Source of the DNA: Magnolia sinica
Lineage: Eukaryota; Streptophyta; Magnoliopsida; Magnoliales; Magnoliaceae
NCBI RefSeq assembly: GCF_029962835.1
Contig: NC_080581.1
Location: 19,420,001 to 19,484,000, forward strand
DNA length: 64,000 bases
Direction: 5' to 3'
In this document: positions 47,740-57,989 of the stretch, piece by piece
How positions within the stretch are numbered: position 1 is the first letter of the stretch
How the letters are laid out: every line of letters starts with the position of its first letter
Made by a program: the position numbers and the translations under genes
The notes under the pieces: generated by a model
Seen by the model: the letters and a program-made list of their open reading frames with translations, nothing else
Told to the model about the DNA's origin: nothing
Databases searched by the model: none

Positions 47740-50014
47740 CTCTTTTGAGCCGTTTTCCAAGGCAGAAATTCGGATGAATTTTCAAACGGGTAAAAGGGTT
47801 ATAATTATTCAGTTTGAAAAATCAAAAAGGCCTTTAAAAGCATATGCAATGTCCAGTTGGGTGATTGCAAGACATGCACCTGATCTTTACACGAAGGCAT
47901 TTATATTCTGATCAAATGCGGTGCCCTGATGTGCTGTAGCAGAGCCCTCAACAGTGCACTCCTAAAAACAGCAACTTGTAGCTTTTTTTGTCTGATTCTG
48001 GTCCTCCAATGCTCATTGGTATAGTTTAAGTTTGGCATTAATGTCTATCTAGCATCTGTTTTTCTTGTATTTAGTGGTCAGTAAGATTGTTTGGCATTGC
48101 ATGCTTTTTAGATCTTAAACCTTTGCAAAGTCTCCTTGGTGGGTGTGGTAGTTAGGCTAAAACAAGCTTGTCACCCACCCCATGATCTGTCCTTTGCAGC
48201 CAAACAATGTGCCATTCCTTTGCAAAAGATGGAGTGATGAGAGGGTCGCTTGTGGTTGGCTCCTCCTTCCCCCCTCTTTCAAGTCATTTGCTTGATTAGT
48301 GGCCCTTGCAAAAGATGGAGTGATGGGAGGGTTGCTTGTGGTTGCCTGCTCCTTCCCATTTAAGTTCTCTGCTTAGCAGTTGGGTTCTTTCTTAAATAAA
48401 TTAGTGTTTGATAAGTGATAATTCATGGGAAAACAAAGGAATTAGTAATCATTATTTTGCAAGGTTGAGGAACGGATATTTCCATTTTTAAATGGGATGT
48501 TTTGATTTGCAAGTGGAAATCTCCAGTGTCGGTACATTTGTGTGCATTGGCAGGGGAACTGTGTTGTGCTCAATGGAGTTTGCTGGGAAAATGCCCCTTC
48601 ATTGACATTCTTTTTCTTGCTCGTTGCGAGCTTGGGTTGCTTTTTAATGGCTCTAGAGGGGGTTGGTGTTAGTTGCAATTGTTTGGTGTTGAGTATCAAG
48701 TGTCTGCTAGCATGTACTTTTCTTTGAAGTACTTTATTTTGCATTGATTTCTTTCAATCAGCTGTTGAATATGATGGAAATCAATCATTTCTTTATGTTA
48801 TCATTCTTCACATGCATGTTCCTTTGACCTCTCTCTCTCTCTCTCTCTCTCTCTTAATGTTCATGTCTTGTGACCTCTTGTTGGCATTATAATTTTAGTG
48901 AGTCTGAACTTTGAATTGTGCTAACCATAACTGGCCAGCGTAGGATGATGGTCCATGCTCATCTCAAGTCAGCGTGGTTCCAATTCATGTGCAGACCAAC
49001 GTCAGTGCAAAACCCTTTGAAAACTCCTCGCCAATGGTCAAGCCCAACATGGTCGTTATTCCACTCTGTGCTTAAAGTTTTAGGACAACACGAGATGACA
49101 CCATGCAGTTTCCAATGAACCAAAGTCTAGATTGCACCAACCCCAGGAGCTTGCGTGGAACCAAGTATGTTGGATGGTGCTAACTGTCTATAGGCATCGT
49201 GGCACCAAACTCTTTAGTTGGAAATCATCCCGTGGTAACGGCCAAGGTCAGCATGGTTCACATCCAAAGTGTGCAGATGGAAAACACTCGTTAGCCAATG
49301 GTACATTGACACGTGTCCATAATCACCCTAACAAACTTTTAAGTGGGAAATAACTATTTAACCACTTCATGGGCAAGAAATAACTGTTTCCCATCGCACC
49401 ATAAATACCCATTTGGGTTTTCATTGCTCTAGTGCTCTCTGGATCGTTTGCAAAGCCCTTCTTTTCCTTCTCCTTATGCGATGCTAGGGACAAGGTGAGA
49501 ATGAGAGTCTTAAGAACTCATGAAATGTGGCTCTGCACTAGTCTTTGGACCTCCAATGGTGGCTTTCTGCCAATTGTCTAAGTACCAGCAATCTGGCCCC
49601 ATGTCTTAAGAACTCATGAATGTGGCTCTGCACTAGTCTTTGGACCTCCAATGGTGGCTTTCTGCCAATTGTCTAAGTACCAGCAATCTGGCCCCATGTT
49701 GACTGTTCAAGCTTCCTGTGGTGGTTACACTGACTATCCAGAGCCTCAAGCAGGGGTACGCTCTGACTATCTGGATTGATGAACTGAACCCCCATGTGGT
49801 CCTGTGCTAACTGTTAAGCCACTTTGTGCTTGCCCCTAGTTTCTCTAGCAGAATGGCCCAGTGCAATTTCTGTCTGAGGTCTTCGAATGCCTCAGGGTAA
49901 GGCAGGCAGGCTGCTAGAACTTCTGAATTTTGTGGAGCTATATAGGACGTAAAAGCTAAGGCTATTCAACTTCTTGAAAGCATAAGAGGGCTTTGCCTAA
50001 TCAATTGTTTGGAT
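47740..50014. other. Unassigned stretch with tandem duplications
   Basis: No gene recognised. It contains an 86-bp-period duplication (48,220-48,275 and 48,306-48,357, sharing TTGCAAAAGATGGAGTGATG), a (CT)n run (about 48,832-48,854) and a nearly perfect 96-bp duplication (49,507-49,697). A TATA-like CCATAAATACC at about 49,400, preceded by GC-richer text from 48,900, resembles an LTR or promoter, but I cannot place its ends. Confidence 0.45.
49507..49697 (+). repeat. Near-perfect 96/95-bp tandem duplication
   Basis: Copy one 49,507-49,602 and copy two 49,603-49,697 both begin GTCTTAAGAACTCATGAA and end CAATCTGGCCCCAT. By eye the only difference is one A. This is far more alike than any other duplication in the window, so it is recent or an assembly artefact. 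Confidence 0.92.
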
Positions 50015-50619
50015 CAGTGTTTCAAATAGCGCCCGTAGCGTAGCAGTAGCGTAGCGCTACATAGCGTCCCAAATAGCGTAAATCCCCTGTAGCGCATGCT
50101 ACAGGGGTCGTAGCGTACGCTACAGCTACGTAACGCGTAGCGTAAGCTACAATGTATTTTTTTTACTATTTTAGTTTTTTTAATTATTTTTTCGCGTTTT
50201 CTTTGTTTCTAATGTTGAGGAATGTGACACTTGTATTGTACTTGATACTTTTAACCTATGGGATTTTTATTTCTTTTCATAATTGTGACTTGTAGTTTCA
50301 ATTAGACATTATTAATTAAAGTGGTTTGCTTAGGAAGTTGTTGATGTGATAATTATTTGATTTGGCTTATATATGTGGATTGGCTTTTGATAAATGATAA
50401 CTAATAACTTTTTGGAACATGCTTATAATTGATAAAATGAATCATCTTTTAGGCATTTATATATTTTTTTCCCCTTTTTTTCACTATTTATTATATTTGT
50501 CCTATTTTTAAATTAAAAAATAGAAATATTGTGTAGCTTACACTACACGCTACGTATTTATGCTACATGCTATAGAGGGCTGAGCACTACACATCACGCT
50601 GCCGCTATTTAAAACACTG
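50015..50619. mobile_element. Non-autonomous hAT element, CAGTGTTT ends, 605 bp
   Basis: Inverted ends CAGTGTTTCAAATAGCGC and CAGTGTTTTAAATAGCGGC (right end read inward), flanked by GTTTGGAT and GTTTAGAT (50,007-50,014 and 50,620-50,627), which agree at seven of eight bases. Both arms are dense in GTAGCGTA-type motifs, including self-complementary GTAGCGTACGCTAC. The centre is AT-rich and non-coding. Confidence 0.82.
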
Positions 50620-50627
50620 GTTTAGAT

Positions 50628-51840
50628 ACATTGACGATGGACCATAGATTTGGATTTTATACATCATTTGCATCTTTCTACTCTTTATCGTGTAACGTAT
50701 TAGTTTTCTCTGGTTTTTACCTGTTAATTAATAGTTTTTTCCCAAGTAAATGTAATTAAGGGCTTGTGTCATACTACAGCTCCAAGATCCAATGAAAGTA
50801 CTTTCGATAGAGCATGTTTTGGTGTACATCTTTGCAATGGAGTTAATAATCAAACAAATATAAAAATATATTGAGAAAAAGGACAGGTCTTGTAAACACC
50901 TCTCATTTTCTCTCACTCAATATCCATACATTTCTGTCTTTCCTTTCCACCGTCTCTCTCTCTCTCTCTAAATCTTAGCTTTAGTTAATTTGGTCGGTTG
51001 ATGGTTGGTGTAAATTTGCATGGTTTTCTTGAACTTGTTGGTACATTAAGGTCATCTAGATCATTATTCATCTTCTTGTTTTGTGATAGGCAATTTTATT
51101 TATTTATATTTAATATCAGGGTCGATTTCTCCTTTCAGGTGCTCAATAGAATCTGTTAATTATCTTTAGAGTTTGTTACTTGTAACTCTCATTTTTAAAT
51201 GGAGCAAGAATAAATCATTACAATATATTGAATCTACAATACTTGGGGTGCAGTTTCAGTTTGAATTTGAAATTCTAGTTATTAGCCAACATCATTTTGC
51301 TCTTGCAGTTATGTTTATTTGATGGCTTTGCTGTTATTTGCATCTTGGGGCCTGTTTGGATAGAGAATGTGACAAATTTTCACCGACAAGACATTTGCAA
51401 ATGTTGAGTTGAATTGGCTTTGGAGTTAGATGGACGGATGGATGAAGCCATGTACAATGTTGGCCTTTGTTATTCATCCTGATTATCTGCTCATCAAAAG
51501 GCTTTTAAAGCCTTGCAAAGTCCTGAGTAGAAGCATAATGCCTCTGCAACTATGGTATTGTGCTATTAAGCCTTGCAAAGCATGTAGTGTGTGTCCCAGT
51601 GTACCACCTAGTACTGAGTCATTCTACCAAGGGTTGAAGCATCTTCCGAAACAGGTAGGTAAACCTTGATGTGGACTGATTTTTTTCATGAATGATAAAG
51701 TTGTATTTGCCTGAAATAACCTGATACAGGGCTATGTGGCCTGGTTTCAGTGGTGACAGATTTAATCGAAACTGATATTCAATACTTGATTTCTAAACAG
51801 TAGATTAGTTTATCTTAAAACGTGCTTTTCTAATGGTGGA
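50628..51840. other. Unassigned non-coding stretch
   Basis: AT-rich with a short (CT)n run near 50,955-50,970 and GCCTTGCAAAG repeated at about 51,511 and 51,570. No gene, element end or regulatory site that I can support. Confidence 0.5.
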
Positions 51841-51844
51841 GTTA

Positions 51845-52130
51845 TTTGATGCTCTGTCTAGGTACGATGCTTGATATGCAGGCACTTCGAAAGGGTACAT
51901 GAGGTGCATGAACTCGAATTAAACTCGGTAAATTGTGATGCCCACCATCCCCATGTTTAATTGGAGAGTAAGATAATCAAATATGCAGGATTTTTGGTTC
52001 ATGATACATCTATACTAGTATACAGTGTTTCGATGTTTAATTTGAATCACCTGTACATCACCATGCAATTTCAAACTAATTAATAGGTGCCTGTGTATCA
52101 TCCACACACTGTCAGAATATCAGAGTTTTT
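51845..52130. mobile_element. Short inverted-repeat element (unnamed family)
   Basis: The left end TTTGATGCTCTGTCTAGG, running to GATATGCAGGCAC, pairs with the right end read inward, AACTCTGATATTCTGACAG to GATACACAGGCAC. Related text is seen near 3190 (GATGCTCTGGTAGTGTGATG) and 31,590 (reverse strand). I do not recognise the superfamily. Confidence 0.5.
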
Positions 52131-52298
52131 CTCTTTCTAGAAGGATGCCTAAAGCAAATACGATATGTGCTCAAGGCTTGTACCTGATCGTCATTTTGGA
52201 AATGCGTTTGTTTTGAGGTCGAACGTGATGTGCTTCTGTCCAGCTCATGAGTGTAACATCTTTTTTAAAAAATAGCATTTAAAAAATTGCATGCCTAA

Positions 52299-52405
52299 GG
52301 CTGCGTTTGTTTGCGACGATATCATGGAAATTTATGATTAATCGGGTCTAATGTGGTGCAAAATGTCCTGAAATTTCATTATATCTATTGCAACCAAACA
52401 CACCC
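52299..52405. mobile_element. Tourist-like MITE with TAA duplication, 107 bp
   Basis: Ends GGCTGCGTTTGTTTGCGACG and GGGTGTGTTTGGTTGCAATAG (right end read inward). TAA flanks both sides (52,296-52,298 and 52,406-52,408), the usual 3-bp target of PIF/Harbinger elements. Almost the entire element is one imperfect hairpin. Confidence 0.75.
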
Positions 52406-52704
52406 TAATCTGGCTAGGAAAAAGCCTGTTCACCCAAAAGAGAATTTTGTTGGCGCTTTAAATGTTTATGCTGAAATTTTTTATTTGGTCTTAACATCTT
52501 CTGTCCATTTTTCTCATTGTTTTGTGCTTAAGTGAGCTTGTTTGGTATTACATGTTCTTGGATCTTAGTTGTTTTGGGGTCTGGCAGTAGGGCTAAATTA
52601 TAAAGTTGGGCTTGGATCTTAATTGTTTGCAAACCACCTTTTTGGGGTGAGCTGGATTGCTTTGGCATGTGAGTGGTGTTTGGTAAGAGACTTCATTGGA
52701 AGAA

Positions 52705-53218
52705 GGGAGTGGATTAGGTGCTGTGCCAGCCTCACCCAACATGGTGTGGCCGCCCTGACTGTGGGGTGCACATTGATGTATGTTTTTTATATCCATGTCG
52801 TCCATCTGTTTTGCCAGCTCATTTTATGGCATGATATAAAAAATGAAGCATATCAAAATCTCAGGTGGACCACATCACAGGAAACTGTGGTGATTGACCA
52901 TTAAAAAGTTCTGTGGGCCACAAAACTATTGGATCAAGATGGTATTTCCCCCCCTTATTCCAGGTTTTTGTGACCTTATAAAAAGGTTGGATGGCAAATA
53001 AACATGATAAATAAACATTATGGTAGGCCCTAGGAAGTTTTTAATGGTGGGCATTCAATCACCACTGTTTCCTATGGCACAGTCCACCTGAGATTTGGAT
53101 CTGCTTCATTTTTGGGCTCATGCCCTGAAATGAGCTGACAAAACGGATGGAATGTGTGGATATGCAACACATACATCCAGGTGGGCCCCATGGTGAGGGC
53201 CGCGACTAATCCACTCCC
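52705..53218. mobile_element. Foldback Mutator-like element, intact copy, 514 bp
   Basis: A perfect 9-bp duplication TTGGAAGAA flanks it (52,696-52,704 and 53,219-53,227), the size typical of Mutator-like transposases. The ends are inverted: GGGAGTGGATTAGGTG and GGGAGTGGATTAGTCG. The inverted arms run for about 200 bp each (GTCCATCTGTTTTGCCAGCT in the left; CGTTTTGTCAGCTCATTTCA in the right read inward), leaving a spacer of about 100 bp. It has no transposase gene. This is the best-preserved copy of the commonest repeat family in the window. Confidence 0.88.
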
Positions 53219-53227
53219 TTGGAAGAA

Positions 53228-53880
53228 AAGTAGATGAGGAAGGTTTGGCAGGTCAGGTTTTGATCAAGGAGTGCAGAAAAGAGCACTTCTGTAGGAAATT
53301 CAATCCTATGGTGGGTGGGTGGGTGAGAGGAAATTACGTGGAGGCAAAAATTGAGTTGCATATGACCAAAAGAAGGGTAGTACAGGAATATGGAAAAAAT
53401 TTCATTGTGTTGCTGGGCAACCCATGCCTGATGCCATGGGAAGACTCAACTTCAACAGCAGTGGATGACATAAGTGTGGAGAACAGGCAGGAAAATTGTC
53501 TGAAATTGTGGAAGTTCTATTCTATCAAACGAGTGATGAGAAAGAAAGGTTGGTAAAGGTCTAGTTTTGATATTACCTCCAATTCAAGTAGATGCTGAGT
53601 CTGCCTGGGAAGTCTAGTGGGGGAAGAGAGCGCTAGTGCTGGCTAACATCGATTGAGGCATATCTTTTTTTGCATTGATTTTGAAGGACATTATGATTGG
53701 TGATATACAAAACCTGGTTGAAATTTGAAGGAAGGTGCCTTATTATTTTTTCCCATTTTGTTTTAATGATCTCAATGCCACAGGGAGGGAAGTTTGATGT
53801 TGTTAAAAAACTATATGGAGAATGAGTCTGATGCATAAACTATTAGTTGTTGGACAGCAGGCTTGAGAAGGTTTGTGGTC
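53228..53880. other. Unassigned stretch with one weak reading frame
   Basis: A + strand frame of 103 codons (53,245-53,556) begins MAGQVLIKECRKEHFCRKFN. I recognise no domain, there is no splice or promoter support, and its start overlaps the edge of the foldback element. I do not call it a gene. Confidence 0.4.
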
Positions 53881-53884
53881 AGGT

Positions 53885-54190
53885 CCTACTACAACTAGGG
53901 TTGGGTCAACCCAAATCCAGCTGATCCAACTCGAGTTTTGAGTCTGGTTGTCAATCTCCTTGAGTTGGGTTCGGTTTGGAAAATGTCAACCTGATTTGAA
54001 ATTGGGTTGGGCTTGGGTTGAGCATGATAATATGTATTTGGATTGCAATGGGTTAGGTATGGAGGAATTTAGTTTGGGTTTAGGATGGCCACCTCATGTT
54101 GGAATTTGGTTGGGGTGGGTTGCAGGTTAGGCTTGGGTTGACATTCAACCCAACCCAACTCAACCCCACCCACCCAAGTTGCATGCCTAC
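53885..54190. mobile_element. hAT-like repeat rich in GGGTTGGG, about 300 bp
   Basis: Starts near TAGGGTTGGGTCAACCCAA and ends near CACCCAAGTTGCATGCCTA, with subterminal CAACCCAACCC/GGGTTGGG runs in both arms. The style matches the other hAT-like repeats here (TAGGG ends, G/C-rich subterminal motifs). I could not confirm an 8-bp duplication. Confidence 0.4.
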
Positions 54191-54788
54191 TGTGCGTTTG
54201 GTCTGCTCATTTCAGTGTAATGGCTTGCAAAAGAGCTCTTGCTGTTCAATCCGACATGAGGTCACATTTGTTAACGAATGACCCATATTCGGTCAAATGC
54301 GTGTGATTAGGAATAGTGTCGGGTGTGCTAGAGTCGTACTTGACTCAAATTGATTGAATGCTTGCAACCTTAGGCACCAAATCAGTCGTAGGATTAGACC
54401 TATGAAGGTTGACCTGACTGTTCAGCCACCAATGGTACAACGATCAAGCGATTTGGAAGAGGAGTCCTTCAATGGGAATTTTCCCCTTGTGCTTAGACTT
54501 TTTTCTTTTTCACCGGTGATCGCAGTCCAGGTGTCTCAGTAGTGACATAATGGACAAATGTGATTAAAAACTAAGGCAAATCGTTGATTTTTGTTGATTT
54601 GTAAATAATAGTACAATTAATGAAGAAAGCTAAACTAGGTAGAGAAAAATAAAAGAAATTGCTTACAACTACTAATCCGCACAAGCAATCTTAGTGAATA
54701 ATCTTGAGGTTGTGACTCGTTTGATATTCCAAGTATGGACTCGGTTGATTGGGGGTCCAATAGCGATAGTCATGGATATTTACACTAT

Positions 54789-54995
54789 TCATAGGGTGTA
54801 CTGTGACAATATCGTTGGACAGTAGCGAATCTTAGCTATGCTAAACTTTAAACTTGCTGTAGCAGAGCTTGACAAAAGTGGATGAATTAAGGCTAAAACT
54901 ATGATAAACAGTGCTGCTTTGTGTAAAGAGATTGCATGTGTTGGCGAAGGTGTTGCTTCGCTCTCTTCATCGAGTGAAGGGCAGGCGGTGGACAT
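54789..54995 (-). CDS. Hypothetical signal-peptide-like ORF, left arm, 68 aa
   Basis: Minus-strand frame from ATG 54,995. After an acidic start (MSTACPSLDEESEATPSPTH) comes a hydrophobic stretch, KAALFIIVLALIHPLLSSS, which looks like a secretion signal, then ATASLKFS. The right arm has the matching text LFIILLSIVPPFLSSPTIVS at 56,506-56,565. A TATA-like TATAAAG lies outward-facing at 55,242-55,248. In the right arm the signal segment is followed by a good splice donor; here the same place reads GCAAGT, so this copy may be decayed. Whether either copy is expressed is unknown. Confidence 0.3.
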   Translation of the reverse strand: MSTACPSLDEESEATPSPTHAISLHKAALFIIVLALIHPLLSSSATASLKFSIAKIRYCPTILSQYTL

Positions 54996-55241
54996 TTCGA
55001 GTGGTCCTTGTTGGTTCGTGCTTTTATTTTTGAAAGTTTTGCGAATGTATTCTAGCTCGACGCGGATTCCTCATTGCATCATGATTTTATTCTAATTATG
55101 GAAGAACCCGTTTCTTAATCCTTCGCAGCATCCGTGAAAGCACCGATCTCCTTTTTGAAAAAAATCTCTTTTTAGCATGATTGTGTGAGATGGCCTTACC
55201 ATGCGTATCTTGGATTGTGGGAGATTTGACATTGACGGGGC

Positions 55242-55248
55242 TTTATAC
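55242..55248 (-). promoter_or_regulatory. TATA box, left arm, outward
   Basis: Minus strand GTATAAAGCCCCG, in the same relative place as CTATATAAAGCCTCGG in the right arm. Both arms keep it, and both then read ATGTCARATCT 15-17 bases later, which is too close to be a translation start for this promoter. Confidence 0.45.
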
Positions 55249-56157
55249 AGCTTGCTGAGCATGCTGCTTGGTCACATGCCTCTTGTGCAACGGTCATGCG
55301 TCCTCTTAGAGTCTCGCATTTCTTGACTCCAAACGTGTGTACGGATCTGACTCGTTCTGATTTTGGCAGGCAATGTTTCACTGAAGGTAATGGATCAGGA
55401 GATTTTCTTGGAGCGTGATTGAGATTTCGTTTGTCATTCATACATAGTGCTGACACGTGACGACATTTTATTAGGCTGTGTGGACTATTTCAAGATGGGT
55501 GTAAATAATGCTCTCACGTCACTTTACATTTAAAGAATGTGAATGGACGTAACATCGCTTTAGCTTCAGCAATCGCTTTGATGCTCGACACATGGTGGCA
55601 TGGGGTTTACACATGGCCGTTGTGCGCAGTAATGCTGTGTCAGAAACCACCCGTCATTAATGGCTGGCATGGCTTTAACGGTCAACGCCCTTTATAACTC
55701 CTAATCGTTAGCTAAACCTGGTCATTATTCAACTTCCATCTTTCTATCATTCCCTGCCTCCTTTAAGCCTTTTTTTTTCCCCATGATACCGTCTGAACCC
55801 CATATCACCATGTGTTGATCGTCGAAGTAACCACTGAATCAGAAGCGACATTATGTCTCTTTACATTCTTAGAATGTAAAAAGTGACATGGGGGTATTGT
55901 TTACACCTGTCTTGGCGTAGTCCACGTAGCCCAATGGAATGCTACTACGTGTCGGTACATGGACGAATGATGGACAGACTTCCACTTGCACCCCGGGACA
56001 GTTTCCTAATTTGTTTTCTTAGGTGACACGTCACCTGTCAAAATTAGAATAACTCAGAGCTGTACATACGTTTGTGGTCGAGAAAAGTGAGACACTGCGA
56101 GAAGAATACGTGATCGTTGCACAAGCAACACGCGTGATCGAGCAATATGCTAACAAG

Positions 56158-56165
56158 CTATATAA
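56158..56165 (+). promoter_or_regulatory. TATA box, right arm, outward
   Basis: CTATATAAAGCC facing right, a partner of the left-arm box. A second candidate, GTATATATAAACAAC (56,427-56,441), lies about 65 bases before the ATG at 56,503 and has no counterpart in the left arm. Upstream, at about 55,910-55,965, are CCACGTAG and ACGTGTCGG, which resemble G-box/ABRE-type elements. Confidence 0.45.
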
Positions 56166-56502
56166 AGCCTCGGCGATGTCAGATCTTTCGCCATCCAAGA
56201 TATGCACAACAATGCCATTTCACATAATCATGCTAAAAACGAAAATTTCTAGAGACAATCCGTGCCTTTATGGAGACCACAAATGATTAAGAAATGAGTT
56301 CTTTCGGAATTAAAAAAAAATCAGGATGTAATAAAGAATCCGTATCTACTTAGAAAACGACTGCATAACTTTCGAAGGTAAAAGCACAGACCAACTAGGA
56401 AACCTTGAGACGGCCACTGCTCTTCAAAGTATATATAAACAACACTTGATGAAGAGCTCGAGATAACACATTCGCCGACACATAATATTTCTACACAGCG
56501 CA

Positions 56503-56559
56503 ATGTTGTTTATCATACTTTTATCCATAGTTCCTCCATTTCTGTCAAGCCCTACTATA
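56503..56559 (+). CDS. Possible first exon encoding a signal peptide, right arm
   Basis: ATG 56,503 opens MLFIILLSIVPPFLSSPTI, a hydrophobic N-terminus like a secretion signal, and is followed by GTAAGTATG at 56,560, a textbook plant splice donor. Without splicing the frame closes after 27 codons. A downstream exon would lie in 56,800-57,000, but I cannot pick it with confidence; one frame there reads NDPIEGPTLVAGQSCQLSYV. It is homologous to the left-arm frame. Confidence 0.3.
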
Positions 56560-57141
56560 GTAAGTATGAAGTTTAACTTAATTTAGATTCGTTACTGTTT
56601 AATGCCATTGTTGCAATACGCCCTAAGAATAATGTAAATATCTATGATCATTGTCGTCGTATCCCCTATCAATCGAGTCCATACTTGAAAGATCACACCA
56701 GTCATGTCTTGCGGACTATCCAACACGATTGTTTGTGCACACGGGCAGTCGTAGGCAATTTATTTTATTTCTCTGCTTTAATTTTCATAGTTGACTGTAC
56801 TAATGTTATTTACAAATTAATAAAAATTGGCGATTGATTGTAGTTTTTAATTTCTTTCGTCTATTTTTGCATTACTTATAAACCTGAGACTTGCAATCAT
56901 TATTGAAAGAAAAGTCTTTGGAGCAGTGCAAAATGATCCTATTGAAGGACCAACATTGGTGGCTGGACAGTCATGTCAACTTTCATATGTTTGATCTTAT
57001 GATTGATTTGGCGCATGGGATCGCAAGCGTTCAATCGATTTGAGTCGAGTACGACTTTGGCACGCCCGACATTATTCCTAATTGCACACGTTTGACTGAT
57101 TACGAGGCGTTCGTTGGCACATGTGGCATTGCCTGATTGAA

Positions 57142-57396
57142 TAATAATAGATGATACATAGAACTTTTGGGATGCTAGCTGAAACCAAGTTGCTAATTTG
57201 GGAAAGATGGTGATCTCAATTTCTTTCTAGAAGTCATGAATGAGACATCTCGTTTGCAGCGATTTCTCTCCCCTGATATTGAGGTTTTTCCTATTGGGAA
57301 AATAACTCCTAAAATGAAGAGTACTTTAAAAGTAGAAAAGTACTTTTAAAAAATAACTTGTTAACTTACATAAGTTAAAAAGTTACTTGTCGCTTA
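57142..57396. other. Spacer, AT-rich
   Basis: Between the large inverted repeat and the next MITE. It contains inverted AAGTACTTTT/AAAAGTAGAAAAGTA-type text at 57,318-57,350, probably a decayed MITE end. No gene. Confidence 0.4.
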
Positions 57397-57617
57397 GGGC
57401 CGTTTGGATACCACTAGATAAATTACTTTTTCTACTTACAACAGTAGATAACTTATTTGAGACAAGTAAGATTGGTTTATGATCAATCATAAGTAACTTT
57501 AAAAAAAATAAAAATAAAATTTAAAGTTACTTAAATCTCTTCTGTTTAGTAAGTAGAAATCAAGATAAGCTACTTGAGGCACAAGTAGCTTAAGTAACTT
57601 ACGTTCCAAACACCCCC
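57397..57617 (+). mobile_element. AT-rich MITE, GGGCCGTTTGG ends, 221 bp
   Basis: Starts GGGCCGTTTGGATACCACTA and ends GTTCCAAACACCCCC, with TTA before and TTG after as a possible 3-bp target. CTACTTACAACAGTAGATAA and AAGTAGCTTAAGTAACTTA form parts of the inverted arms. Its relative lies at 31,200-31,475 on the opposite strand. Confidence 0.6.
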
Positions 57618-57989
57618 TTGGAATAATAGAATGTATAGAAAATGCGAGAGAGTAATTTAGGAATACCTTAATTTACTCAAACATTCCTTTACTCAAACAT
57701 TCCTATTGAAGCTCAAGGTGCTTGGAAAGGAGGAACTTGAAAGGTATGGTGAACGATTATTCCACAAAGCAAGAGCAAAGAATTCAAGGACAACATGGCT
57801 ACAAAATGATGAGTAGCACAAGGTGAGTAGTTACTTCTGATGACTTCTAAGATGTGTGATCTACTGACGCTTTTGCTGGCTGGAATTTTAACTATTGTTT
57901 TTCTGTTGGATATTTACTTCCAGTGGCTGGGAGTTCAACCATTACTTTTCCAATGGCTCTAGAGTTTTCTATAGTAAAATCTTTACTTG

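Larger units (their letters stand above)
54245..57141. repeat. 2.9-kb inverted repeat with arms of about 1.35 kb
   Basis: The left arm (about 54,245-55,625) and the reverse complement of the right arm (about 55,780-57,141) align along their whole length, at perhaps 70-75% by eye. Matching blocks include ATTAGGAATARTGTCGGGYGTG, CAAGTATGGACTCGRTTGATWGG, TTTAGCATGATTRTGTGARATGGC, TATCTTGGATKG and GCTCGACACATGGTGGCATGGGG. The loop is about 150 bp (55,625-55,780) and reads like a plant 5' region (CCCTTTATAACTCC). Outer ends share TTCAATC but I see no target duplication. Each arm has an outward TATA box and a hydrophobic N-terminal reading frame, so it could be a head-to-head inverted duplication of a small gene or a large foldback element. 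Confidence 0.75.

Noticed and set aside
53245-53556. 103-codon + frame (MAGQVLIKECRKEHF)
   Set aside because: No recognised domain, promoter or splicing; starts at the edge of a transposon.
54096-54281. 61-codon + frame
   Set aside because: Reads through GGGTTGGG repeats of a hAT-like element.
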